The notes: generated by a model from the sequence alone, not told the origin. DNA of 64,000 nucleotides from JAPWJZ01 sp966211335 (GCA_966211335.1 CBIHNF010000004.1:1-64000), one strand, 5' to 3'; counted from the stretch's first letter, positions 8,260 through 16,789 are shown. Translations and numbers: made by a program.

Positions 8260-8424
8260 TTGACAGATGTGGCCACTTCGGTGATTCTGGAGTCTTGGCT
8301 ACGGGCCGTGACTGAGCATCTACTCCCGTAGCCGACGAATTTTAGACTGATGATTTCTACGGACTATACTTGAGCCTCTCCAATATCTCCGCCATCCCGG
8401 TTGCCACCGGGATGGCTTTTTTTT
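8260..8424 (+). ncRNA. Candidate structured small RNA with promoter-like element and terminator
   Basis: This 372-nt gap before murA holds no convincing gene. A perfect -35 hexamer TTGACA (8260-8265) is followed after 17 nt by a weak -10 GATTCT. A 9-bp hairpin follows (GGCTACGGG at 8297 pairing with CCCGTAGCC around 8324), and the region ends in a perfect 11-bp terminator hairpin with eight T residues. Together these could make a transcript of about 130 nt. It matches no RNA family I can recognise: not tmRNA (no tag reading frame), not SRP RNA, not 6S as I know it. The alternative is that the terminator simply serves the lipase gene and the rest is untranslated trailer. Confidence 0.35.
8391..8424 (+). 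terminator. Intrinsic terminator upstream of murA
   Basis: GCCATCCCGGT pairs with ACCGGGATGGC (11 bp, loop TGCC) and is followed by eight T residues. It would end transcription from the lipase gene or from a small RNA ahead of murA. Confidence 0.9.
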
Positions 8425-8545
8425 CATTTGCAGGCTTTTGCAAACTATATGGCAAAACAATATCACAGGAGATTGCTTGTGTTTCATCCCCTGCCTATGG
8501 GAAAAAAAGGTGAAGATTGAACGCGAAAAAGGGCAAGCACATTCC

Positions 8546-9820
8546 ATGGATAAAATTCGTATTTACGGCGGCGGCGAGCTGAACGGCACTATTGAAATCA
8601 GCGGCGCGAAAAACGCGGCCCTGCCCCTGATGTGCGCCGCCATTCTCACCGACCAGCCCTTGACGCTGAACCGCGTGCCCGACCTGAAGGACGTGCTGTC
8701 GCTGAACGAAGTGCTGGAAGAGCTGGGCGTTAAAACCAAATACGATTCCAAATCGAAACAGCTGCTGCTGGACGGCGGCACGATCAGCAGCACGGAAGCC
8801 TCTTACGAACTCGTGCGCAAAATGCGCGCCTCCATTCTCGTCCTCGGCCCGCTTGTTGCGCGCATGGGCATTGCGAAAGTATCGCTGCCCGGTGGCTGTG
8901 CTATTGGTACGCGCCCCGTCGACCTGCACATTGAAGGCCTGAAACGCCTTGGCGCGGAAATTCTGCTGACAGAAGGCTACATTCAGGCGAAGGCGCCGAA
9001 CGGCCTCACCGGCGCGCCCATCCACTTCACCAAAGTTTCCGTCGGCGCGACGGAGAACGTGATGATGGCGGCCGCCCTTGCCAAAGGCACCACCGTACTC
9101 ACCAACGCCGCGCGCGAGCCGGAAATTGTCGACCTTGGCGAGCTGCTGATTAAAATGGGCGCGGAGATTGAAGGCCTTGGCACTGACCGCATCACCATTC
9201 ACGGCAAGCCCTATTTGCGCGGCACGACGCATACCGTCGTCGCCGACCGCATTGAAGCCGGCACCTTTGCTGTCGCGGCAGCCATGACGGGCGGCAAGGT
9301 CACGCTGAAAAATGCCGATATCAACCACCTGCAATACCTCATCGACCCCATGCTGAAAGCGGGCGTAGAATTGTCGGGCGACGGGCATAACGTGCATGTC
9401 AACCGCCTTCGCCAGCGGCTGCACGGCGTTGACATTATGACGGAGCCCTACCCAGGCTTCCCGACCGACCTGCAGGCGCAGATGATGTCGATGATGACGG
9501 TGGCCGATGGCGCCGGCATGATCACCGAAACGATTTTTGAAAACCGCTTCATGCACGTGCCGGAACTGGCGCGCATGGGCGCGGATATTACCGTCCACGG
9601 CTCCTCCGCCCTTGTGCGCGGCGTGCAGAAACTGAAAGGTGCGCAAGTGATGGCGACGGACCTTCGGGCCTCTGTCTCGCTCATCCTCGCGGGTCTTGTG
9701 GCTGAAGGCTCCACCACCGTCCACCGCATCTACCACCTCGACCGCGGCTATGAAGACCTGGTCGGCAAGCTGGAGGGCGTGGGCGCCAAGCTGGAGCGGC
9801 TGAAAGAGGAAGCGGCGTGA
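8546..9820 (+). CDS. murA: UDP-N-acetylglucosamine 1-carboxyvinyltransferase
   Basis: A 424-residue EPSP-synthase-fold enzyme that adds enolpyruvate from PEP to UDP-GlcNAc, the first committed step of peptidoglycan synthesis. The family start MDKIRIYGGGELNG is at 8546. The UDP-GlcNAc-binding SGAKNAALPLM lies near residue 20. The catalytic Cys sits in GGCAIGTRPVDLHI near residue 115, the residue targeted by fosfomycin in enzymes of this type. Repeated LxGxxxR-like segments and the C-terminal RIYHLDRGY are in place. Length equals the usual 418-430. The next gene starts within its stop codon (GTGA), forming a murA-UPF0262-infA-maf-RNase G run on the plus strand. Confidence 0.97.
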   Translation: MDKIRIYGGGELNGTIEISGAKNAALPLMCAAILTDQPLTLNRVPDLKDVLSLNEVLEELGVKTKYDSKSKQLLLDGGTISSTEASYELVRKMRASILVLGPLVARMGIAKVSLPGGCAIGTRPVDLHIEGLKRLGAEILLTEGYIQAKAPNGLTGAPIHFTKVSVGATENVMMAAALAKGTTVLTNAAREPEIVDLGELLIKMGAEIEGLGTDRITIHGKPYLRGTTHTVVADRIEAGTFAVAAAMTGGKVTLKNADINHLQYLIDPMLKAGVELSGDGHNVHVNRLRQRLHGVDIMTEPYPGFPTDLQAQMMSMMTVADGAGMITETIFENRFMHVPELARMGADITVHGSSALVRGVQKLKGAQVMATDLRASVSLILAGLVAEGSTTVHRIYHLDRGYEDLVGKLEGVGAKLERLKEEAA

Positions 9821-10323
9821 CGGAAAATCCGCCCGCCCCGCACCGTATCGCCGCCATCAAGCTTGATTCCGAAAGCATCGGCACCCGCTCGACGGAGCTG
9901 GAGATTGAACGGCACCGCGCCATTTCGGACCTGCTGGAATCGAACAGCTTCCGCCTTAAAGAACCCGCGGAAGCGGAAGGCCCCTATCGCCTGCTGCTCA
10001 CCCTGCAGGGCGAGCGCATGGTGATTGCGGTGACCTGCGACAAAACCGGCCATGGCACGGAAATGCCGTTGCCGCTGTCGGGCTTTAAAAGCATCATCCG
10101 CGACTACACCATCGTTTGCGACAATTTCTATAAAACGGCGCGGGCCGGGGAAATCCATAGACTCGAGGCGATTGACCATGGCCGGCGGTCGATTCACGAC
10201 GAAGGGGCCGAAAAGCTCATCGAAACCCTTGAAAACCATGTAATTTTGGACAAATTGACCGCAAGGCGTTTATTTACGCTTTTGTATGTGTTACATATGC
10301 GGGGCACAACTAACATAATCTGA
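9817..10323 (+). CDS. UPF0262 family protein
   Basis: A 168-residue protein of the uncharacterised UPF0262 family, which I know from alphaproteobacteria. Recognisable features are the early ELEIERHRAISDLLESNSF segment, GPYRLLLTL, the central RDYTIVCDNFY, EAIDHGRRSIHDEGAE and the terminal TARRLFTLLYVLHMRG. The GTG start overlaps the murA stop and is preceded by AGAGGA within murA. The infA start follows 6 nt after its stop. Translational coupling between murA and infA suggests a housekeeping role, but no biochemical function is known to me. Confidence 0.9.
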   Translation: MTENPPAPHRIAAIKLDSESIGTRSTELEIERHRAISDLLESNSFRLKEPAEAEGPYRLLLTLQGERMVIAVTCDKTGHGTEMPLPLSGFKSIIRDYTIVCDNFYKTARAGEIHRLEAIDHGRRSIHDEGAEKLIETLENHVILDKLTARRLFTLLYVLHMRGTTNII

Positions 10324-10329
10324 GGAATA

Positions 10330-10551
10330 ATGTCCGAAAAAGAAGACCTGATGAGCTTTGAAGGCGTCGTTGCAGAACTGCTGCCGAACGCCATGTTCCG
10401 CGTCAAGCTCGATAATAACCACGTCATCCTCGCCCACAGCTCGGGCAAGATGCGTAAAAACAAGATCCGCATTCTTGAAGGCGACCGCGTCACCGTTGAA
10501 ATGACGCCCTACGACCTGACCAAAGGCCGTATCACCTTCCGCCACAAATAA
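10330..10551 (+). CDS. infA: Translation initiation factor IF-1
   Basis: A 73-residue S1/OB-fold protein that occupies the ribosomal A site on the 30S subunit during initiation. Start MSEKEDLMSFEGVV, then LPNAMFRVKLDN, HSSGKMRKNKIRI and the C-terminal TPYDLTKGRITFRHK are all standard. GAGGAATA precedes the ATG. It lies between UPF0262 and maf in the same orientation. Confidence 0.97.
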   Translation: MSEKEDLMSFEGVVAELLPNAMFRVKLDNNHVILAHSSGKMRKNKIRILEGDRVTVEMTPYDLTKGRITFRHK

Positions 10552-10592
10552 ACGGCATCTTCATACCGGCAAAATACTGGGAGAGAGAAACG

Positions 10593-11156
10593 ATGACGCT
10601 CATCCTCGCTTCCGCATCGCCGCGCCGGCTGGAATTGCTGAAGCAATCCGGCATCGTGCCTGCCGCTGTCGTGCCGGCCGATATCGATGAGACGCCGCGC
10701 AAAACCGAACAACCCGAAATTTACGCCGCCCGCATCGCCAGTGAAAAGGCTTTGAAGGTCGCGGGGCTGCACCCCGGCAAAATCATCCTTGCTGCCGATA
10801 CCGTCGTCGGCGTCGGCCGCCGCATTCTGCTGAAGACCGAAAAGACCGAAGAAGCGCGTGCCTGCCTCGAGCTCATGTCCGGCCGCCGCCACCGCGTGAT
10901 GACGGCGGTGTCCGTCGTCGGCCGCGACGGGAAGCAGAAAACCCGCGTCGTGATGTCCGTCGTGCGCTTCAAGCGCCTGTCAGAACCCGAGATTGCGGCC
11001 TATCTGGATTCCATGGAGTGGCAGGGCAAAGCCGGCGGCTATGCGATACAAGGCAAGGCCGCGGCGCTGATCCCCTTCATCAGCGGCTCCTATAGCAACA
11101 TTGTGGGGCTGCCGCTGTTCGAGACGCTGAACATGCTGCGGGAGGCCGGTTTATGA
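10593..11156 (+). CDS. maf: Maf family nucleoside triphosphate pyrophosphatase
   Basis: A 187-residue Maf-type house-cleaning pyrophosphatase that hydrolyses non-canonical or selected dNTP/NTPs to monophosphates; older work called it a septum inhibitor. Motifs: N-terminal ASASPRRLELLKQSG (phosphate loop), DIDETPR, the catalytic AADTVVG near residue 67, SGRRHRVMTAV, and a C-terminal KAGGYAIQG. GGGAGAGAG precedes the ATG. Its stop overlaps the start of the RNase G/E gene (ATGA). Whether it is of the YhdE (dTTP/UTP) or YceF type cannot be settled here. Confidence 0.93.
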   Translation: MTLILASASPRRLELLKQSGIVPAAVVPADIDETPRKTEQPEIYAARIASEKALKVAGLHPGKIILAADTVVGVGRRILLKTEKTEEARACLELMSGRRHRVMTAVSVVGRDGKQKTRVVMSVVRFKRLSEPEIAAYLDSMEWQGKAGGYAIQGKAAALIPFISGSYSNIVGLPLFETLNMLREAGL

Positions 11157-12349
11157 GCACGGGTTACGAGCTTTTCATCGACGAGATTGACGGCCGCCTG
11201 CATGCCGCCGTGCTGCATAAAGCAAAATTGGTTGACCTCTACGTCGACCCGCTCGATATGACCGCCGGCTGGGCCTCGCTCTACAACGGCAAGGTAGTGA
11301 AGGTCGACAAAAAGCTGGACGCTGCCATCATCGACCTTGGCAACGGCTTGCAGGGGATATTGCCCGCCAAGCACGTCCATTTTATGGGCGAGGACGAGTC
11401 CACCCGCCGCACTGGCATTGCCGATTTGCTCAAACCCGGGCAGATGGTGATGGTGCAGGTGAAGTCGGAAGGAAAGAAGGCCGGCAGTTCCGAAAACGCG
11501 AAACTGCCGCGCCTCACCATGAAAATCTACGTCATGGGGCAGCACCTGCTCTACTCCCCTGTCCTCAACCGCGTCACTATCTCGCGCATGATTGATAACG
11601 ATGATACGCTTGCCCTCACCGCCAAGCTGAAAGGCAAAGGCGGCTGGATTGTGCAGCCCGGTGCGGCGTCGGCGGATGCGAATACAATTCTTGCGGAATC
11701 AAAGCGCCTGCTGGATGAATGGCAGATTATTAAGGACAGCCGCGATACCGGTGAAAGCCGCCCGCGCCTTTTGAAGGGCGCGCCGAATGCTGTGTACCGC
11801 GTACTTGGCGACTACGGCACGGCGCATTTCGACCATATCTATGTCGCCAATAAAATCCTGCTCGACCAGTTTATTGCCTGGTGCGAAAAGTTCGAGCCGT
11901 CGCTTGCGACCTCGAAACGCCTGCGCCTCTTCAAGCCGGAAAAAATCGGCCAGCGGCTGTTCGAGATTCACGATGTGTTTGGGGAGCTGGAAGACCTCAA
12001 TAATGACATGATCCATCTGCCGGGCGGCGGGTCCATCATTCTCGAGCCGACTTCGGCCTTCCTCGTCATCGACGTCAATCAGGGCAGCGGAGATGGCGCG
12101 GTCAGCGTGAATGTGGAAGCGGCGGAAGAAGTGGCGCGGCAGATACGCCTTCGCAACATTTCTGGCGCCATCCTTGTCGATTTTATCGGCATGAATTTGA
12201 AGACGGAGCGTTTCCAGCTGATCACCGCGATCGAGCAGGAATTGAAGAATGACGCGGCGTCAGCGCAGGTGCATGGATTTACGCGCCTCGGCATCATCGA
12301 AATTACGCGCAAGCGCCGCAGCGGCTGGCTGGCCGAAAAGCTGAAATAA
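11153..12349 (+). CDS. rng: Ribonuclease G/E family endoribonuclease
   Basis: A 398-residue protein of the RNase E/G family, single-strand-specific endoribonucleases acting in rRNA and mRNA processing. An S1-like RNA-binding domain occupies the first 130 residues (YNGKVVKVDKKLDAAIIDLG and QGILPAKH). The catalytic acidic residues lie in FLVIDVNQGSG near residue 305 and ILVDFIGM near 342, followed by the GIIEITRKRR end typical of the family. It lacks the CPxC zinc link and the C-terminal scaffold of RNase E, so it is a short RNase G-like form. It starts within the maf stop codon and ends just ahead of a bidirectional terminator. Confidence 0.85.
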   Translation: MSTGYELFIDEIDGRLHAAVLHKAKLVDLYVDPLDMTAGWASLYNGKVVKVDKKLDAAIIDLGNGLQGILPAKHVHFMGEDESTRRTGIADLLKPGQMVMVQVKSEGKKAGSSENAKLPRLTMKIYVMGQHLLYSPVLNRVTISRMIDNDDTLALTAKLKGKGGWIVQPGAASADANTILAESKRLLDEWQIIKDSRDTGESRPRLLKGAPNAVYRVLGDYGTAHFDHIYVANKILLDQFIAWCEKFEPSLATSKRLRLFKPEKIGQRLFEIHDVFGELEDLNNDMIHLPGGGSIILEPTSAFLVIDVNQGSGDGAVSVNVEAAEEVARQIRLRNISGAILVDFIGMNLKTERFQLITAIEQELKNDAASAQVHGFTRLGIIEITRKRRSGWLAEKLK

Positions 12350-12386
12350 AAAAAGGGGATTTCCGTCGCGGAAATCCCCTTTTTCA
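12350..12386. terminator. Bidirectional intrinsic terminator
   Basis: A 15-bp hairpin (AAAAGGGGATTTCCG pairing with CGGAAATCCCCTTTT) is flanked by A and T runs. It separates the converging RNase G/E (plus) and YceI (minus) genes and can serve both. Confidence 0.9.
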
Positions 12387-12398
12387 ATCTTTAGAAAA

Positions 12399-12968
12399 TT
12401 AGTCTTTTTGACCTTCGGTCTCGATATCCAGTTTGATGTCGTCAGACACGTTCGGCACGTAAGCGTTGATACCGAAGTCGGAGCGCTTCAGCACGGTCGA
12501 AGCGGTGAAGCCGACGGCGTCTTTATGCGTCATCGGGTGCTCGCCTTTTTTGTTCAGCTTCACATCGAGCGTGACGGGCTTGGTAACGCCATGCAGCGTG
12601 AAGTCGCCGGTGATGGTTGCGGTGTCGCCCTTGGCTTCAACTTTGGTTGATTTGAATTCGGCGGTCGGAAATTTCGCGGCGTCGAGGAAGGCGTCGGACT
12701 TCAAGTGCTCGTCCAGTTTTGCAACGCCGGTCAGCAGGCTATTGACGTCGACGACGACATCAAGCTTGCTTTTGGACTGGTCTTTTTCATCAATCACAAG
12801 CGTGCCTTGCGTGATACCGAAGTGGCCCGACGGATTGGAGAAGCCGAAGTGGTTCGCATGGAACAAAATATTCGTGTGGTTGGGGTCGAGCTTGTAGGTA
12901 TCGGCAGCTTCAGCGCGGGCGGGCAGCAGGAAAGCGAGGGCGGCAGCGGCAAGCAAAAGGCGTTTCAT
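12399..12968 (-). CDS. YceI family periplasmic protein
   Basis: A 189-residue secreted lipocalin-like YceI protein. A signal peptide MKRLLLAAAALAFLLPARAEA is followed by the mature start ADTYKLDPNHTNILFHANHFG. Further signatures are LDVVVDVNSL, DAAKFPTAEFKST, GDFTLHGVTKPVTL and GFTASTVLKRSDFGIN. Family members bind isoprenoid lipids in an eight-stranded barrel and are often linked to respiration or stress; the ligand here is unknown. It is monocistronic, converging on the RNase gene across a shared terminator. About 150 bases with no gene follow up to coaX. Confidence 0.93.
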   Translation of the reverse strand: MKRLLLAAAALAFLLPARAEAADTYKLDPNHTNILFHANHFGFSNPSGHFGITQGTLVIDEKDQSKSKLDVVVDVNSLLTGVAKLDEHLKSDAFLDAAKFPTAEFKSTKVEAKGDTATITGDFTLHGVTKPVTLDVKLNKKGEHPMTHKDAVGFTASTVLKRSDFGINAYVPNVSDDIKLDIETEGQKD

Positions 12969-13118
12969 CAGGTCTTCTCCGGCGGAATGTTGAATTGGCA
13001 GGCGCCTGCGGTCGCAGGGCTATCTCACATGATAGGGCATGCCGCTATTTTTGGTAGGGAATAATGCGGCGAAATCCCGATAGTTACCGGCGTGTGCGCG
13101 ACTTTTTTTGAAAGACTA

Positions 13119-13913
13119 TTACGCGATCTTGGCGGCAGCCGCTTTGGAGTTTTCGTAAGCAATGCGGATGCCTTGGGAGACGATATCCGGCAAAATCACG
13201 TCGAATATCTTGGTGTCGCGGAACAGCTGGGAGAAACCGCCCGTGCCGATGACGACTACATCCTCGCCCTTGAACAGCTCTTTCCGGTAGCCCGCGATAA
13301 TCTCACGCATGCCGCCGAGGTGGCCAAAGTAAAGGCCGCGCTGAATGCACTCGCGCGTCGACTGGCCAAGGTAGGTATCCGGCGCCTCGATATCGACTTC
13401 CATCAGTTTTGCGGTGTTGGATTTGAGCGCCTCCATGGAGAGGCGCATACCCGGCATGATAATGCCTCCGAGGAAGTCGGCTTTCTTGGTAACCGCAATC
13501 AGCGTCGTCGCGGTGCCAAGGTCGGCGATGATGCAGTTCTTGCCGGGGAAGGCATCCACCGCGCCAATCGCGCCCGCGATAAGGTCCGCCCCAACTTCCG
13601 ACGGGTTCTTGTACTTGATGTTGATGCCGGTCTTCACGCCCGCCTGCAGCACAAAAACTTCCGCTTTCGGGAAGTACTGGGTGAAGGCGTGGCGGATGGT
13701 GAAATTGCAGCTGGGCACGACGGAGCAAAGCGCCGTCACCGTCACCTTGTTGAAATCGATCTGGTTGGTCTCGAGGATGCCGCGCAGGAAAAGCCCGAAC
13801 TGGTCGGCCGTGCCGATCTGGTGCGTCGCATAGCGGAAGCGCAAGGCCAGTTTCTTCTTGTCAAACAGCGCACCAACGATGTGCGTGTTGCCGACGTCGA
13901 GACATAATAGCAT
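13119..13913 (-). CDS. coaX: Type III pantothenate kinase
   Basis: A 264-residue ASKHA-fold kinase that phosphorylates pantothenate, the first step of CoA synthesis. ATP-phosphate motifs are visible: DVGNTHIVGALF at the start, GADLIAGAIGAV near residue 107 and the DLGTATTL phosphate loop near residue 130. GTGGFSQLF lies near the C-terminus. Type III kinases need a monovalent cation and resist CoA feedback. It is the last gene of the panG-panB-panC-coaX operon, starting 15 nt after panC with a GGAG ribosome-binding site inside the panC end. Confidence 0.96.
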   Translation of the reverse strand: MLLCLDVGNTHIVGALFDKKKLALRFRYATHQIGTADQFGLFLRGILETNQIDFNKVTVTALCSVVPSCNFTIRHAFTQYFPKAEVFVLQAGVKTGINIKYKNPSEVGADLIAGAIGAVDAFPGKNCIIADLGTATTLIAVTKKADFLGGIIMPGMRLSMEALKSNTAKLMEVDIEAPDTYLGQSTRECIQRGLYFGHLGGMREIIAGYRKELFKGEDVVVIGTGGFSQLFRDTKIFDVILPDIVSQGIRIAYENSKAAAAKIA

Positions 13914-13928
13914 TTCCGCGGTACTCCT

Positions 13929-14711
13929 TCAGGCTGCCCTCTCCTTTTTAACCTCAGAAAGCGGTACGTTGTCAATAAGCCGCACGTCGCCCAGCCAGGC
14001 GGCGGCAAGGCGGCGGCCCCATTTGCTGGCGACATATTCGGGTTTAAAGCCGGCTTCGCTGAGCTTTTTCATGATTTCATCATCGGAATAGCCGCTTTTG
14101 AGCAGGCGGGAGATTTCCACCGCTTTCGCCTGCTGTTCCGGCGAGAGACGCGCGTTGCGGGAGCTTAACGCCAAGCCGCTTTCGGCGCGGATGGTATGCC
14201 CCGCGATGATTTCCGTCGGCACAAACAACGCCTCCGTCATTTTTCGCACGAGGGTAAGCTGCTGGAAATCCTTCTCGCCAAAATAGGCTTTGTCGGCACC
14301 CGCAATATTCAACAGCTTTAAAACGACAGTGAGCATGCCTTCAAAATGCCCGGGGCGGAATTCGCCCTCCAGCACTTTCGAGATATTGGATTCCGACACC
14401 TGCACTTCATAGCTGTCGGGGTACATGGCTTTTTCATCGGGGTTGAAAACGTAATCAACGCCGGCGGCTTCCAGCAGCTTGCAATCGGCTTCAAAGGTGC
14501 GGGCGTACTTTTCAAAGTCGGCGCGCTGGTTGAATTGCGTCGGATTCACGAAGATGCTGACGAGCACATGGTCATTCTCCGCCTTCGCCTGACGGCAGAG
14601 GCTGATGTGCCCTTCGTGCAAGTTGCCCATGGTGGGCAAAAAGCCGAGTGTGCCCTTCAGCGCCTTACGCTGTTTTTGCCAGCTTTTTGGATCCGAAACT
14701 ATGGTCGGCAT
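13929..14711 (-). CDS. panC: Pantothenate synthetase
   Basis: A 260-residue enzyme joining pantoate and beta-alanine with ATP to give pantothenate. Signatures: FLPTMGNLHEGHISL near residue 22 (HIGH-like), VSIFVNPTQFNQ, the PDEKAMYP segment, FGEKDFQQL near residue 146 and the SSRNARLSPE region near 180. The start at 14711 is set by the GGAG 8 nt upstream and by MPTIV aligning with family starts; the longer frame runs into panB. The gene overlaps the 3' end of panB by 47 nt. It ends 15 nt before coaX. Confidence 0.96.
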   Translation of the reverse strand: MPTIVSDPKSWQKQRKALKGTLGFLPTMGNLHEGHISLCRQAKAENDHVLVSIFVNPTQFNQRADFEKYARTFEADCKLLEAAGVDYVFNPDEKAMYPDSYEVQVSESNISKVLEGEFRPGHFEGMLTVVLKLLNIAGADKAYFGEKDFQQLTLVRKMTEALFVPTEIIAGHTIRAESGLALSSRNARLSPEQQAKAVEISRLLKSGYSDDEIMKKLSEAGFKPEYVASKWGRRLAAAWLGDVRLIDNVPLSEVKKERAA

Positions 14712-15480
14712 CGGGGAAGACTCCTTTTTTGACTTCGGCGACGTAGCTGTCGATCGCATCGGTGACGAGCTCCGCGCCGTTCAGGTATTGTTTCACGAAC
14801 TTCGGCTTGAATTCGGTGTTGAGGCCGAGGAGGTCCTGGAAGACCAGCACCTGCCCGTCCGTCTGCGGCCCCGCGCCGATGCCGATGGTGGCGATTTTCA
14901 ATTCTTTGGTGATAGTCGCAGCAAGCTCCGTCGGCACGCATTCCAGCACAAGGGCGAAGCAGCCGGCCTCCTGCAGGGCATAGGCTTCTTCCAGCAGGCG
15001 TTTTGCGCTGTCATCCGTCTTGCCCTGCACATGGTAGCCGCCGAGGATATTCACGAACTGCGGCGTGAGGCCGATGTGTCCCATGACCGGCACGCCGGAA
15101 TCCGCCAGATGCTGGATAAACCCTGTATTGCCGGAAGCGCCTTCCAGTTTCACCGCATGCGCACCCGCCTGCATGATAGACATGACGGCATTGACGTTAT
15201 CGCTCAAACTTTTGCGGTAGGACATGAACGGCAGGTCGCCGACGATAAATTTATCCTTCGCGCCGCGCACGACGGCGGCAGTGTGATGCGCCATCAGCTC
15301 CACCGTCGCCTGCACTGTGCTCGGGAAACCGTGCATGGTCATGGCAAGGCTGTCACCCACCAAGAGGCAGTCGACATTGGTTTTATTCACCAGCAGCGCC
15401 GAGGTATAGTCGTAACAGGTGACCATGGAAATTTTATCGCTGGACGCCTTCTTCTTCGCGAAGTCGAAAATGTTCATCAT
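14665..15480 (-). CDS. panB: 3-methyl-2-oxobutanoate hydroxymethyltransferase
   Basis: A 271-residue TIM-barrel enzyme that transfers a hydroxymethyl group from 5,10-methylene-THF to ketoisovalerate, giving ketopantoate. Motifs: MVTCYDYTSALL, the metal-binding VGDSLAMTMHG near residue 42, GDLPFMSY near 81, KLEGASG near 110, MGHIGLTPQ near 134, and the GIGAGPQTDGQVLVFQDLLG segment near 202. Its ATG overlaps the stop of the upstream oxidoreductase (TCATGA arrangement), and panC begins inside its 3' end, so the operon is tightly coupled. Confidence 0.97.
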   Translation of the reverse strand: MMNIFDFAKKKASSDKISMVTCYDYTSALLVNKTNVDCLLVGDSLAMTMHGFPSTVQATVELMAHHTAAVVRGAKDKFIVGDLPFMSYRKSLSDNVNAVMSIMQAGAHAVKLEGASGNTGFIQHLADSGVPVMGHIGLTPQFVNILGGYHVQGKTDDSAKRLLEEAYALQEAGCFALVLECVPTELAATITKELKIATIGIGAGPQTDGQVLVFQDLLGLNTEFKPKFVKQYLNGAELVTDAIDSYVAEVKKGVFPDADHSFGSKKLAKTA

Positions 15481-16493
15481 GACGTTTTGTCCTTTGCCTT
15501 TGCTGATTTCTTGTCGGTTTTGGCCAGATACGCTTTCACAAAACTCAAATAGACGCCCTGGTACGGGTCGCCCTGCAGCGCCTTCAGGTTGGCATTGACA
15601 GTGTCCATGTCGCCGCGGGCCAGCGGGCCCGTCAGCGCGGTCTTGTAATCCTTCAGCAGGTTTTCCATCTGCTGCTTCAAATACATGTCGCCGAAATGCG
15701 CGGGGAATTCGAATTCCTTCGTCAGCGTTTCAAAAAACTTCTGCCACAGCAGCGCGGTGAAATTGCCGGCGAGCACGCAGGTCGCGTGGTATTTCGCTTT
15801 TTGCTGCGCATTCAGTCGCACGTTGGGGTTATGCAGGTTGGGCAGCAGGTCGCGGAAGGGCGGCGCCTTCGCGTCAATCACAAAGGGAATGGCGAGGTAT
15901 TTTTCCAAGCTGTAGAGATCCGGCCCGAAGGTCATGAGCGGATGCGCGCCATAGGCCTTCTTGGTGACAAGGCTGCCGGAGAAATGCACCTTGGTCGCGG
16001 CGGGCAGCGATACCTTCAAGGCCGTAATGCCTTCGGAGAGTTTGCGGATGGCGTTATCCAGCTGCGCCGCGCTTTCCGGCACGCCGATATATTCCTGCAC
16101 GGCATCCAGCATTTTATGCAGCTGCACCATGTGGCGGCGCGCGGCGGCATGCAGCGTATGCGCCTCGACAAAAGATTTCAGCGCCGCGCCCATGTTGTTG
16201 AGGGCGGCGTGGTTCTTGTCCTTGTTCAATTGCGAAAGGGCGGTGTTGAAGGTGCGGATGTGGGCGCAGGGCGCGATATCCGTCAGGTGCTCGTCGATAA
16301 ACGGCTCGATGGCGGAATCTTTGATGAGGAGCAGAATATGCGTCGCATCCGTCGTCAGCTCGTGCAGGCGCGACAACGGCTGCGAGCGGTCCCACTGGCT
16401 GTATTGCTTGATCTTGAGGAGGGAAAAATAATGGCAGAAGTGCCGCGCGACGCGGCCGTTGCCGATGATCAGGTATTTGGGTACTTGTCTCAT
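15477..16493 (-). CDS. panG: DUF2520 Rossmann oxidoreductase, probable PanG-type ketopantoate reductase
   Basis: A 338-residue predicted NAD(P)-dependent reductase. The N-terminal Rossmann fold shows YLIIGNGRVARHF (GxGxxA), and a second helical domain of the DUF2520 type starts around residue 170 with SGSLVTKKAYGAHPLMTFGP. This architecture matches the alternative ketopantoate reductase PanG known from Francisella; it differs from classical PanE. It is the first gene of an operon with panB, panC and coaX, and no panE is in the window, so reducing ketopantoate to pantoate is the likely job. ATG at 16493 is preferred to the TTG at 16499. A Lys-rich C-terminal tail follows the conserved part. 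Confidence 0.75.
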   Translation of the reverse strand: MRQVPKYLIIGNGRVARHFCHYFSLLKIKQYSQWDRSQPLSRLHELTTDATHILLLIKDSAIEPFIDEHLTDIAPCAHIRTFNTALSQLNKDKNHAALNNMGAALKSFVEAHTLHAAARRHMVQLHKMLDAVQEYIGVPESAAQLDNAIRKLSEGITALKVSLPAATKVHFSGSLVTKKAYGAHPLMTFGPDLYSLEKYLAIPFVIDAKAPPFRDLLPNLHNPNVRLNAQQKAKYHATCVLAGNFTALLWQKFFETLTKEFEFPAHFGDMYLKQQMENLLKDYKTALTGPLARGDMDTVNANLKALQGDPYQGVYLSFVKAYLAKTDKKSAKAKDKTS

Positions 16494-16645
16494 GATCAAG
16501 CCCTAAAGGTTCAAGGATAGTGCCGTGGTCGTGCCCGTCCTACCGGATCGGGCCTGTATATATTATAAGATAGGCCGTTGCACCGCGTCAAACAAGACAT
16601 TTGCAGGTGGTAAAAGCCAAGTTATTGCAATGGCTTAAAAAGATA

Positions 16646-16675
16646 TAGACATAAGCTTAGATTCTGGATTATAAG
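16646..16675 (+). promoter_or_regulatory. Promoter of the tRNA-Phe/tRNA-Val unit
   Basis: TAGACA (16646-16651, five of six matches to the -35 consensus) is followed after 18 nt by TATAAG (16670-16675), placing transcription start a few bases after 16680, about 20 nt before tRNA-Phe at 16701. The rest of the roughly 200-nt gap before it holds nothing I can assign. Confidence 0.55.
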
Positions 16676-16700
16676 ATTGCCTGCTGCGTAAGCAAAACGT

Positions 16701-16776
16701 GCCCGGATAGCTCAGTTGGTAGAGCAGATGCCTGAAGAGCATCGTGTCGCTGGTTCGACTCCGGCTCCGGGCACCA
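16701..16776 (+). tRNA. tRNA-Phe (GAA)
   Basis: A complete cloverleaf. Acceptor GCCCGGA pairs with TCCGGGC, the D-arm is GCTCAGTTGGTAGAGC, and the anticodon stem is GATGC/GCATC with loop CTGAAGA (anticodon GAA). The T-arm carries GGTTCGACTCC and the 3' CCA is encoded. Length 76 nt. Confidence 0.95.
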
Positions 16777-16789
16777 TTTTCCTTTATGC

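Noticed and set aside
8495..9736. 413-codon open frame opposite murA
   Set aside because: Antisense to murA with all its motifs intact; the translation is Arg/His/Gly-rich and unlike a protein.
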